Positions 49,421 through 58,229 of a stretch of 64,000 nucleotides of DNA are shown in pieces. The stretch spans positions 434,001 through 498,000 of the forward strand of contig JAJZMX010000004.1 in the NCBI GenBank assembly GCA_021848145.1, read 5' to 3'. This DNA is from a bacterium. Lineage in GTDB: Bacteria; Patescibacteriota; Saccharimonadia; Saccharimonadales; UBA4665. Numbering within the stretch: the stretch's first letter is position 1; each line of letters opens with the position of its first letter. The position numbers and the translations under genes are program-made. Under the pieces are notes generated by a model. It saw only the letters and a program-made list of their open reading frames with translations, did not search any database and was not told the DNA's origin.

Positions 49421-49447
49421 TTAGCACTCTTGACATTAGAGTGCTAA
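49421..49447. promoter_or_regulatory. CIRCE element (HrcA operator)
   Basis: Perfect TTAGCACTC-N9-GAGTGCTAA; spacer begins with TTGACA (-35), TATATA 18 nt downstream. Confidence 0.95.
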
Positions 49448-49521
49448 TTTTGGTATATAAAAATTGTGGGTTTACCACTATAAAAAATAAGTCACCTAAT
49501 TAGACTAAGAAAGGAGTAAAT

Positions 49522-50004
49522 ATGTTTGATTTATTTCACCGTCCCGACGACGCGCTCGGTCTGTCTACTTTTGAAGAGATGGACAAATTGTTTGATAACT
49601 TTTGGCATACTATAGGCATGCCAACCAATACAATTAATTTGCCCTCATTAGATATTTACAGTAAAGACGATGAGCATATGGTCGTTGAAATGCAGGCCCC
49701 AGGTTTTGATACAGAGGACATAGAACTCAACGTTCGTAACGGGGTCCTGGAGATCAAAGGCGAAAAGACTGAAAAGGCAAAAGATGAAGATAACAAAAGA
49801 AGTTACTTGGTTCGCGAGCGAAGTGCAAGTTTTGCTCGACGCTTAGTCTTACCAGAGGGTTCAGATGCGGATAATATTAATGCTGAGCTGGACAAGGGCC
49901 TACTTACTATTACCGTACCAGTAAACAGACCCAAGGCCAAACGCATCCAAGTCAAGAAAGCCAGAACATTAAACTCTAAAAAGCTGTCTGCTAATACTAA
50001 GTAA
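49522..50004 (+). CDS. Hsp20/alpha-crystallin family small heat shock protein
   Basis: DDEHMVVEMQAPGFDTEDIELNVRNGVLEIKGEKTEKAK, ELDKGLLTITVPV; SD AAAGGAG. Confidence 0.95.
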   Translation: MFDLFHRPDDALGLSTFEEMDKLFDNFWHTIGMPTNTINLPSLDIYSKDDEHMVVEMQAPGFDTEDIELNVRNGVLEIKGEKTEKAKDEDNKRSYLVRERSASFARRLVLPEGSDADNINAELDKGLLTITVPVNRPKAKRIQVKKARTLNSKKLSANTK

Positions 50005-50022
50005 TAGGCCGTAGAAATATAT

Positions 50023-50049
50023 AAAGCCCTGATACAGCAACAGGGCTTT
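50023..50049 (+). terminator. Candidate intrinsic terminator after hsp20
   Basis: AAAGCCCTG-N9-CAGGGCTTT perfect 9-bp stem; U-tract weak. Confidence 0.55.
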
Positions 50050-50063
50050 ATGTTTAGCTACAA

Positions 50064-50150
50064 TGGTGCGCGGGGCGGGAATCGAACCCGCACGCCCGGT
50101 TGGGCAACAGATTTTAAGTCTGTCTCGGCTACCAATTACGACACCCGCGC
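50064..50150 (-). tRNA. tRNA-Leu (anticodon UAA)
   Basis: GCGCGGG...ACAGA-CTTAAAA-TCTGT...long variable arm...GGTTCGATTCC...CCCGCGC+ACCA. Confidence 0.95.
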
Positions 50151-50156
50151 TTAAAC

Positions 50157-50230
50157 TGGAGGCGCCGACCAGAATCGAACTGGCATAAAAGGTTTTGCAG
50201 ACCTCTGCGTAACCACTCCGCCACAGCGCC
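50157..50230 (-). tRNA. tRNA-Cys (anticodon GCA)
   Basis: GGCGCTG...AGAGGT-CTGCAAA-ACCTTT...AGTTCGATTCT...CGGCGCC+TCCA. Confidence 0.94.
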
Positions 50231-50335
50231 AAAACTTTAATCTTACCTAGTATATCTTATAGGCGGCTTCAGACTATAATACTATAGCCTGCTAGACTTT
50301 CCACACTAAAAGATAACCAGATATAATAGGGTTAG

Positions 50336-50839
50336 ATGTCGTTCATAAATAGGATCAACACCCCCGTACTAGTTGGAGTATGTGCATTCTTACTAGTCAT
50401 TACTCTATCTCTCGGAATATATATATTTGCAGTTGGAAGCACTAGTCCAGTAGATAACCAGGCATTCCAAAGCACAAGTAGCACCAATCTATACAAAGTT
50501 CTGAAACCCGCTACCGTACCACCTAAAATTGCAGAATGCAAGCAATCACTTAGTTACGCGTCTAATGGCAATCCTTCACCCGTAAAGTGTTCTAATGGAG
50601 GTCTTAATGTATTAGCCTGGAATGCTATATCTGCCCAAGAACCAAAGGTGATGAAATTAGGATATTCACCGACTCAATCCCAGGTGCAAACAGCCATGTG
50701 CTCTGACGCAAGCGCTGCTAATCTAGATTCTAGCGTAGCTATTAGCGCACCAATAGAAGAAACAGCCTACTATCTATCTGCACTTTACTACGGTTGGAAT
50801 TTCAACATTAATCCTGCTGCGGTACTTTCCAGCTGTTAG
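50336..50839 (+). CDS. Hypothetical membrane-anchored/secreted protein
   Basis: 167 aa; N-terminal TM; TATAAT 8 nt upstream of ATG. Confidence 0.65.
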   Translation: MSFINRINTPVLVGVCAFLLVITLSLGIYIFAVGSTSPVDNQAFQSTSSTNLYKVLKPATVPPKIAECKQSLSYASNGNPSPVKCSNGGLNVLAWNAISAQEPKVMKLGYSPTQSQVQTAMCSDASAANLDSSVAISAPIEETAYYLSALYYGWNFNINPAAVLSSC

Positions 50840-51993
50840 TAACGCATGATAGCAAGCATCAATCTACCTTCTACAAGCATACTGCCAGCTTCTATATTTA
50901 CAAGTTCTCCACCTGAACCCCAAACCTCACGTGTAATATAGTTAGACAACTGTGCCGTCTCTTCTGGAGGCATAGTTATCACCGGGACTGGCTCTGAGTT
51001 ATCCTGAACCGTGTCGGTTGTCAACTTAATACCTGAAACTATTAACTTATCTACCCTACCATCATCCGCTGCTTTCGTAATAGCGGTGAAGTCATTGGCT
51101 ATCTTGTCAGTAAGCATGCCCCCTAACTGTAAATATTGGTTAACTATTGCTTCGTGCCTAGGCTTAATAATCTCCTCTTTAAAGAGTTTTAGTGCCTGAC
51201 TAAACAATGCTCTGGACTCATTGACTCCATCTACATGCCGATTTAAAACCTTTGGATAGTTAGTTTGTCTTCTGTACTCAGATATTTCATTTTTGGTCCC
51301 AGCTAAAATTAATGGCAGTTTCTTATCCGTATACTTAAGAACTCTCTGATCTATCATGCGCCAAAAGCGATGACGTTCTTCTTCGGCAGAATTCTTGTGA
51401 CCACCTCTCGCATTAAAACCCTTTGTACTAGCGTAAACTGAACCTTGTCTCTCGTTAGTTAGACCAATTTCATCAATTAAAAGTCCCTCTTCTAGATTGT
51501 TGGGCAAACCTATAAGAATCTCACTTAAGCCATACAAGTCACCCTTATATATCTTAGGCTTATGTTGAGTTACGCAAAGAACGTAATAGTCCTTTAAATC
51601 ATTTAGCAAACTTAAAACTGGTGCTAAATGGAACATTTCGTCTACGGATAAATACTCTTGGGTATCATAAGGCAAATAAAACATAGAAAATTCTCCAGGC
51701 CTAGCACATATTAATAGTCCCCCTTTTTAACGTTCCCAAAACACAGTATCCGATAAGAAGCTTTCTAGGCTCCTATCTAGTTCCTCTGCAAATTTTGACG
51801 CTCTCTCTTCCCTGGCATTAAGAATTTTAATGGCCTTATTTTTAATGTTTTTTAACCTTATCTGGTCTTCTGACATGTGTGGGGGAGATGCGCTAATGTG
51901 CGTAGGAAGATAAATTGTTACAGCAGGCGCACGAGGCTTTTCAGATAAGAGTTCATTAATAGCTTGATAGCTAAGAACTTGAGGTTGTTCCAA
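50836..51993 (-). pseudogene. baeRF-like (bacterial archaeo-eukaryotic release factor family) gene interrupted by an in-frame TAA at 51727..51729
   Basis: Track ORFs 51727..51993 and 50836..51684 are in the same frame; readthrough gives ...SDTVFWER*KGGLLICARPGEFSMFYLPYDTQEYLSVDEMFHLAPVLSLL..., about 385 codons. Confidence 0.7.
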
Positions 51994-52057
51994 AGCCTAC
52001 CTCCTATTTTTAGCATTATTATGGTAAACAAATCTTTCATATTTTTCCGTGAGTATT

Positions 52058-52951
52058 CTAACTGGATTGAGCTTGAGTTGCCTTGCGGTAAATTACGGGC
52101 ATAAGTAAGTTAGAAACCTGATATGTTAGAGCAGCAAGTAGAGCAACTGAAAGCGTTGCTCCTACCCAATGCAGCGAAAGTGCCAAAGTTACAAGTATTA
52201 AACCGGCGCCACCTAGAGGTAGGCTACGCCGACTTATAACATAACCTGTGGCATAGGCAACCAATAGCGCGAACCAGCCCAATTTTATGTCAAAAAGCTG
52301 CAACGCTCCCCACAAAGCAAATAATTCACCAGTCCAGTATAGTAACATTCCCGCCATCAGGATAGTTAGCTCCTTTGCGCTTTGCTGTTTAAGCATGTCC
52401 AACATAAAATTCACTAACTTGTGGGCGTAGGGAAATTTAGATATATTCTTCCTAAAAATTATAGCGAGCGTGAACAGAACCGTACCTGTTGGCACGCCAA
52501 TAATCCAGGGCAGTATTAGGTTGGATGGGATGCCGCCATGAATATAGCCGTAAATAGACGCCACCATTACTGCCGGAGCAAGAGCTGCGTACTCCCATAG
52601 TCCTAAATAGTACACTCTTGCCTTACTGCCAAGTGAGATATGGGTAGCAACATCAAATCTTGTTCCACCGCCAGCTAAAAATGGATGAAATCCCGAAAAA
52701 GAATAATTAGCGGCCCTTTTATAACTAATCTTGAACACATGCTTGTATGGAAGAACATAAGCCCAGTAGGCTACTGATTGTGACGCAATAATTAAAAGTA
52801 ACCATACAGCATCAGCGTTAATAATGTGGGACGCAATTGATTTGAATCCTGCTCGATATGACATCCCAACAAAAGATGCACCAACAAGGAAAATGATGAT
52901 CCCAAAAAGTAACGTCCTACTTTTTAGTAGTTGGTGAAATTTTTCCTGCAT
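52058..52951 (-). CDS. Lysylphosphatidylglycerol synthase TM-region-like (UPF0104) membrane protein
   Basis: 297 aa polytopic; FSGFHPFLAGGGTRFDVATHISLG, RRSLPLGGAGLILVTLALSLHWVG. Confidence 0.7.
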   Translation of the reverse strand: MQEKFHQLLKSRTLLFGIIIFLVGASFVGMSYRAGFKSIASHIINADAVWLLLIIASQSVAYWAYVLPYKHVFKISYKRAANYSFSGFHPFLAGGGTRFDVATHISLGSKARVYYLGLWEYAALAPAVMVASIYGYIHGGIPSNLILPWIIGVPTGTVLFTLAIIFRKNISKFPYAHKLVNFMLDMLKQQSAKELTILMAGMLLYWTGELFALWGALQLFDIKLGWFALLVAYATGYVISRRSLPLGGAGLILVTLALSLHWVGATLSVALLAALTYQVSNLLMPVIYRKATQAQSS

Positions 52952-53026
52952 GACACCAACAGTTTATTTTTAAAAACTAAATACAGCTATAAAAATTCAC
53001 CCTTTGAAAAGAAGCTAAACGGTTTA

Positions 53027-53326
53027 CTAAAATGCTGCTGATTCGGTTGAAAGCTGGGAACTGTCTACGTTATTTGAGCCAACGCTAGTTTGGTTTAGGG
53101 CAGTCATGGCACTGTTTAACTGAGATGCGTTATTGATTGTAGGAGCAGGTGGAGTAGTTACAGGAGGTGAAGTTAAAGCCTTAGAGCTACTGCTGTTTGC
53201 TGAAATGCTAGGTATGTGCGTGTTATTGCTTTTAACTACATAATAACCGACAACCACTATGGCAGCTAAAATTGCAACCGCTACAATGCCTTCTACAACA
53301 GCGAATCCAGATGATGATTTTTTCAT
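53027..53326 (-). CDS. Type IV pilin/pseudopilin-like protein
   Basis: MKKSSSGFAVVEGIVAVAILAAIVVVGYYV: Gly|Phe cleavage context with Glu at +5 and hydrophobic helix. Confidence 0.75.
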   Translation of the reverse strand: MKKSSSGFAVVEGIVAVAILAAIVVVGYYVVKSNNTHIPSISANSSSSKALTSPPVTTPPAPTINNASQLNSAMTALNQTSVGSNNVDSSQLSTESAAF

Positions 53327-53940
53327 TAACTTTGTCCTCCCTGGCTAGTTGTACTAGTGCTAACTTTCACTCCATTAGCTTGAGCCACCGCTACTATTAA
53401 ATTCTTAACGGCAGTTTTTAGGCTTCTAAGACTAGATATTTCCGTCTTTAGATAGCCTTGGAAAGCTATCACCATTGCCTTAGGGTTACTGCTGTTACAA
53501 GTAAAAGAACTGTTGCCTTTTAGAGTGTTAAGACCCGACTGGGAAGTAGACACAGATGAATTTATTGCGGATATTAAACTCTGGTAATTTGCTACCTTTT
53601 TACCACTTTTATTAGCAAACGCTTCCACTCTAGAGGCAATTGTCATAAATAAGGTGAGCTGGTTCTGGGTTCGCTCATTAATTCGACTAATTATGTTCGT
53701 TACGGCTTTCTGTCTATTCTCGCATGCCTTCATCTGCCCGTTGACTTTATTTTGTGAACCATTTCCGGCATTAATACTACCGCTTGTGACGCTAGTATTA
53801 CCGGCACTAGATGAAGCGCTTTTTGGTATATTCTGAGCATGGGCTGATGCCTGAGGAGGCAACGCAAATGCCGTTGAGCCAACGATAACCGCCAATAATA
53901 AACCGCTGGCAAGACTAATTTTACTAACTGATATACGCAT
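53326..53940 (-). CDS. Hypothetical secreted protein
   Basis: 204 aa; signal peptide-like N-terminus ending near PPQASAHA; adjacent to the pseudopilin. Confidence 0.65.
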   Translation of the reverse strand: MRISVSKISLASGLLLAVIVGSTAFALPPQASAHAQNIPKSASSSAGNTSVTSGSINAGNGSQNKVNGQMKACENRQKAVTNIISRINERTQNQLTLFMTIASRVEAFANKSGKKVANYQSLISAINSSVSTSQSGLNTLKGNSSFTCNSSNPKAMVIAFQGYLKTEISSLRSLKTAVKNLIVAVAQANGVKVSTSTTSQGGQS

Positions 53941-54040
53941 TAACTATTCCTTTGTTTAGGCATATAGCATAAAGCATAAGCTTAATATAAGTTTAAATCA
54001 AGCTTGCATCTTAACAAGAAATATATAGTTGTAGCTATTG

Positions 54041-55420
54041 CTAGTGATGAAACTTAGTTCTATTACCTTGTTCGTTTGTTTGAATACCACTTAGTTTATT
54101 TACTTGCAGCTTTAAGTCATTCACAAACAAGTCTGCCATATCCGAACTAAAGTTTTCTTTTACAACTATACGCATCACAACTGTGCTTTCAAGATTTGCT
54201 GGCAAAGTATATGCCGGTATTTGCCAGCCCCTCTCTCTCATAGCATCAGATAAGTCATAGAGCGTAAAGCTGTTGCTATTGCTTTTGAGCTTAAAAGCAA
54301 AGACAGGAAGTTCAGAGCCATCACTAACTAGTTCAAAAAAATCCATTTTAGAAATTTTGCTAGAGACATACATAGCAGTCTTTTGACACTGCCCGATTAC
54401 CTTTGAGTAGCCCTCCCTACCGAGCCTTAAGAAATTAAAGTATTGGGCGATCACCCCGTTACCTGGCCTTGAAAAGTTAAGTGCAAAAGTAGCCTCATTG
54501 CCCCCTAGGTAATTAACATTAAACATTAAATCTTCTGGTAAATCGTCTGGATGTCGCCAAATAACCCAGCCAACCCCAGGGTAAACCATCCCATATTTAT
54601 GCCCCGATGTATTTATGGATTTAACTCTCATTAATCGAAAGTCCCAGACTAAATCAGGTTGCAAAAAAGGCGCTACAAACCCACCGCTTGCAGCATCTAC
54701 ATGTATAGGTATATCCAGACCCTTCAAATTTTGAAGCTCATCTAGTAACCCACTTAACTTTTCGATTGGTTCATAACTTCCATCAAGAGTACTTCCAAGA
54801 ATACCAATAACGCCAATGGTGTTTTCGTCGCATTTTTCTATAGCTAGATCCGGATCAAGATGATACCGCCCATCACTTAGAGGTACATATCTTGGCTCTA
54901 TGTCCCAATAACGGCAAAATTTTTCCCAACATATCTGGGCATTAATTCCTAAAATCAGATTAGGGTTATCCTGTGGTTTACCTTGAGATTGCCGTTTCAT
55001 ACGCCACCGCCATTTTAAAGCTAGACCGGCTAGCATACAGGCTTCACTGGAGCCAACCGTTGAGGTACCAAACGCACTGTCGTCAGGAGCATTCCAAAGT
55101 TTAGCCAGAATATTAACACATCGTTTCTCTATTTCTGCGGTTTGGGGATACTCATCCCTATCGATAAGATTCTTCTCGAAAGTCTCTGACATTAACTGTG
55201 TAGCACTTGGCTCCATCCACGTAGTCACGAAAGTCGCTAAATTCATATGAGCATTTCCGTCAAGTTGAAGCTCATCTTTAATTACCCTGTAAACCGTTTC
55301 AGGATCTACACTTTGATCTGGTAAGGTATATTTGGGTAACGGGAAACTAAGCAGTCTAGAAGCATATGTTGGAGATATATTGTCGTTGCCATCTTCATTA
55401 CTCCCTAAGTTCTTATGCAT
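54041..55420 (-). CDS. gadB: Glutamate decarboxylase (PLP-dependent)
   Basis: STVGSSEACMLAGLALKWRWR, HVDAASGGFVAPFLQPDLVWDFRL, SINTSGHKYGMVYPGVGWVIWR. Confidence 0.95.
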   Translation of the reverse strand: MHKNLGSNEDGNDNISPTYASRLLSFPLPKYTLPDQSVDPETVYRVIKDELQLDGNAHMNLATFVTTWMEPSATQLMSETFEKNLIDRDEYPQTAEIEKRCVNILAKLWNAPDDSAFGTSTVGSSEACMLAGLALKWRWRMKRQSQGKPQDNPNLILGINAQICWEKFCRYWDIEPRYVPLSDGRYHLDPDLAIEKCDENTIGVIGILGSTLDGSYEPIEKLSGLLDELQNLKGLDIPIHVDAASGGFVAPFLQPDLVWDFRLMRVKSINTSGHKYGMVYPGVGWVIWRHPDDLPEDLMFNVNYLGGNEATFALNFSRPGNGVIAQYFNFLRLGREGYSKVIGQCQKTAMYVSSKISKMDFFELVSDGSELPVFAFKLKSNSNSFTLYDLSDAMRERGWQIPAYTLPANLESTVVMRIVVKENFSSDMADLFVNDLKLQVNKLSGIQTNEQGNRTKFHH

Positions 55421-55470
55421 ATTTAAATATTAACATTTAGGCTCAAGGTAATAGAAAAACGAACACTCCT

Positions 55471-56088
55471 GTGATTAGTATCACAGAACATATAGGACTT
55501 TTACGCTTATGCTTAAATATATTTAATATAGGAATCAATATGGCTAAAGCCGACAGAAAAATTATAGATAAGGTCTTCATACTTTTAGGGATAGTAACTA
55601 TTGTGATTTTATTAGTTGTTGGTGCTCTATCGTGGAAAGCCTACTCTTTCGCCACTAATAGTGTTAAAACAGAGTTAGCCGCTCAAAAAGTATTCTTCCC
55701 ACCTGCAAACAGTAAAGCCATAAAAGAGTTGCCTGTATCTGATCAAGAGCAAATGGATAGGTATGCAGGCCAACAGCTTTTGACGGGTCCCCAGGCCAAA
55801 GTATACGCAGATAATTTTATATCGTTTCACCTTTCGAAAATTGCTAATGGCAAAACCTACTCCCAAGTCAGTAGCGAAGCTCAGGCAGATCCAACAAACC
55901 CAACTCTAAAAGCGCAAGAACAGACTCTATTCCAAGGAGAAACCTTAAGAGGATTGTTGCTCGGAGATGGTTATGCGTATTGGACTTTTGGACAGATAGC
56001 ACAATACGCGGCTATTACGTCGTTTGTTGGTGCTGCAATAATGGCACTACTAGTCCTTCTAGGCTTAAGACATCTGAATAAAAGCTAG
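55471..56088 (+). CDS. Hypothetical protein with two TM segments
   Basis: 205 aa; likely start MAKADRK; hydrophobic segments near both ends. Confidence 0.65.
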   Translation: MISITEHIGLLRLCLNIFNIGINMAKADRKIIDKVFILLGIVTIVILLVVGALSWKAYSFATNSVKTELAAQKVFFPPANSKAIKELPVSDQEQMDRYAGQQLLTGPQAKVYADNFISFHLSKIANGKTYSQVSSEAQADPTNPTLKAQEQTLFQGETLRGLLLGDGYAYWTFGQIAQYAAITSFVGAAIMALLVLLGLRHLNKS

Positions 56089-56092
56089 GGTA

Positions 56093-56428
56093 TTATCTAG
56101 AAATACGGCTTATTAATGCATCTATAGCAAGATTAAGTTCGCTGACCCAGCGCTTACCCTTAATGCTTCTAGGGGGAGTGACAGTGTCTGCATCACCTGT
56201 TAAGATGCCGCCAACTATAGACCTAATAGCGTAACGGGCAGAAACTCCACGTGCATCAAAGCCCAATTGTGCCGCTAATGCAAAATCATTAACAATAATA
56301 TCTGTTAGCTGTGAATCGCTTAATTCCCTAAAGGCATTTGGTGTTGTAATTTGAGGAAACTCTATTATTTCACCAACAACACCATCACTGAATCGTGGGT
56401 CGCCATATCCATTCTCAGTGATAGCCAT
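56093..56428 (-). CDS. Hypothetical protein
   Basis: 111 aa ORF. Confidence 0.55.
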   Translation of the reverse strand: MAITENGYGDPRFSDGVVGEIIEFPQITTPNAFRELSDSQLTDIIVNDFALAAQLGFDARGVSARYAIRSIVGGILTGDADTVTPPRSIKGKRWVSELNLAIDALISRISR

Positions 56429-56473
56429 ACTAAATATGCATTATAGGCCTAAGCATAAGCAAAAAGATAATAT

Positions 56474-57118
56474 TCATTTAAAAACTGTACTTAGTTGTTC
56501 TGTTTGTTTGATTACAATATACCGTCCCTGACGATCAATTATGCCAAGTCCCTCAAGCCTTTCAAATTCTCGACTAACACTTTCTCGGGCCAGTTTTACT
56601 GTGTTGGCCAAAACATCGTGCGTAAGGGGTGCGTCTATTAGAATCCCTTCTTGGATGGATATCCCAAAGCGTTGTGCCAATATTAGTAAACAATACGCTA
56701 TCCTGTCTGATGCTTTCTTGTATTCTAAGTTGTCTATTCGATTTACTAATATTGCATATTGTCGAGCAAGTTTCTTAGCCATCAAGTTAGATTGCTCGAT
56801 ACTCATATGTATGTAGCTTTGAAACTGGTTACTAGTAATGCGCCATACGAATACCTTATCCATAGCCTCATAAAATAAGGAGGTCTGACTACCGAGATAA
56901 GCCCTAACGAAAGGAAAAACGTCTCCTGGCCCACCTATAACTTTTATCAGTTCTTCTCCTTCGTTACTTATCGAGTAGACCTTTATATAGCCTTTTTCTA
57001 TATAGTAAACACTTTTTGTTTCAGATATTCCGTCTACTACAATCTCCCCTTTGAAATACTCAATTGGTTCGCCGTTAGTAAACAGTTTATATACACTTAT
57101 AGCTTTATTTTCTACCAT
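56474..57118 (-). CDS. Crp/Fnr family transcriptional regulator
   Basis: cNMP-binding-like N-terminus (GEIVVDGISETKSVYYIEKGYIKVYSISNEGEELIKVIGGPGDVFPF) and HTH PLTHDVLANTVKLARESVSREFERLEGLGII. Confidence 0.9.
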   Translation of the reverse strand: MVENKAISVYKLFTNGEPIEYFKGEIVVDGISETKSVYYIEKGYIKVYSISNEGEELIKVIGGPGDVFPFVRAYLGSQTSLFYEAMDKVFVWRITSNQFQSYIHMSIEQSNLMAKKLARQYAILVNRIDNLEYKKASDRIAYCLLILAQRFGISIQEGILIDAPLTHDVLANTVKLARESVSREFERLEGLGIIDRQGRYIVIKQTEQLSTVFK

Positions 57119-57194
57119 TATTTAATACCACCTTAAAGCTATATAAGGACTGTTGTAAAAGTATATCTGTAAGTTTTATTACAACAAGCAAACA

Positions 57195-57428
57195 CTAGGT
57201 GTTCTTAATTATTTTTTTTCGTTGAAAGAACAACAGATAGATAATTTCAAGTAATCCTAGGGTATTTAAGATTAAAAGGGCAACAAACCAAACGCTTTGC
57301 TTGTTATTTCCAGCCTTCCATAGAGCTATACCCTTCCAAAACAGCTCCCAAATAACTAGAAGACCAACGAAGATCGCTTCTGATGAAGTGTATGTTACAT
57401 GGTATGTAAGTCCAAAAACATCAATCAT
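57195..57428 (-). CDS. DUF5652-like small membrane protein
   Basis: LFWKGIALWKAGNNKQSVWFVALLILNTLGLLEIIYLLFFQRKK. Confidence 0.75.
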   Translation of the reverse strand: MIDVFGLTYHVTYTSSEAIFVGLLVIWELFWKGIALWKAGNNKQSVWFVALLILNTLGLLEIIYLLFFQRKKIIKNT

Positions 57429-57437
57429 TAAACTCTC

Positions 57438-58067
57438 CTAGGTTGAACACTTTTTAAAAGCTGGCAAATGATTATTCAATGAAGCATCTTTAATTGAAGT
57501 AAATACTTGAGTTATGTCCGGGTAATTAGACACTTTAGGCAACAAGTTGACATACATATTGGCTGTATCGCTCTCATAAGCTGCACTTGTCTGGCAAGCT
57601 CCAGTAAACGTGGATATTTCAAATGACTTATTTGCCCAAGTGTTTTCATTTATTGTTAAGCCATATTTTTGGAATAAAGATTTTATTACTGCTATATGCT
57701 GTTGTTCCGCGCCAATAACCATCGCAAAAGGCCTGACATCGCCAAATTTAGCCATAACAGCTTGGTAATAAGCCTCAAGCTTATATTCATTATCCAGGGC
57801 CTGAGATAACGAATCTTTTACATCTTGTGATAGGTTTGCTGCCGGATATGTAAGATTTGGGATCTGTAGACATGAATCAGCTAGACAATTTTTTTCAGTA
57901 GCTTGCTGCTGGTTACTGTTAGCAGACTTACTTGTAGTTTGAGATTTACCAGATGATAATGAACTATTGCTATTTCCTGAATTACTAGTAATAAGATTTA
58001 TACTTGATCCAATTCCCGCACCAACTACTATTGCTGCTCCAAGTACAAGTACCACTAATCTGTTCAT
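57438..58067 (-). CDS. DUF2202 ferritin-like protein, secreted/anchored
   Basis: LSQDVKDSLSQALDNEYKLEAYYQAVMAKFGDVRPFAMVIGAEQQHIAVIKSLFQKYG; start MNRLVV at 58067 with SD GGAGGTGG. Confidence 0.85.
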   Translation of the reverse strand: MNRLVVLVLGAAIVVGAGIGSSINLITSNSGNSNSSLSSGKSQTTSKSANSNQQQATEKNCLADSCLQIPNLTYPAANLSQDVKDSLSQALDNEYKLEAYYQAVMAKFGDVRPFAMVIGAEQQHIAVIKSLFQKYGLTINENTWANKSFEISTFTGACQTSAAYESDTANMYVNLLPKVSNYPDITQVFTSIKDASLNNHLPAFKKCST

Positions 58068-58163
58068 GGCCACCTCCAACATCAATACACACAAAATATA
58101 TTAGACACTACCAGATAACTCAATGACAATAATCACTAATGTGAATGACGTAAATCAATAGTT

Positions 58164-58207
58164 TAGGGTTAGCTAAACCTCTTTAATAGTGGCTCAAGCT
58201 AACCCTA
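58164..58207. terminator. Inverted repeat, candidate terminator
   Basis: TAGGGTTAGCT ... AGCTAACCCTA perfect 11-bp arms, 22-nt loop, just downstream of the beta-propeller gene. Confidence 0.5.
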
Positions 58208-58229
58208 TATGATAACGATCTTGTTCTAC

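Noticed and set aside
49421-49447. CIRCE inverted repeat as a transcription terminator of the upstream gene
   Set aside because: Exact CIRCE consensus with promoter elements and an hsp20 gene downstream; no U-tract.
49969-50232. 87-aa minus-strand ORF
   Set aside because: It spans the tRNA-Leu and tRNA-Cys genes and the hsp20 terminator; not a real CDS.
12943-51993. Reassignment of UAA to Gln, suggested by two in-frame TAAs
   Set aside because: TAA ends many intact conserved genes here (for example galU and the MFS/NusB-type ORFs), so local mutation or readthrough is more likely than a code change.
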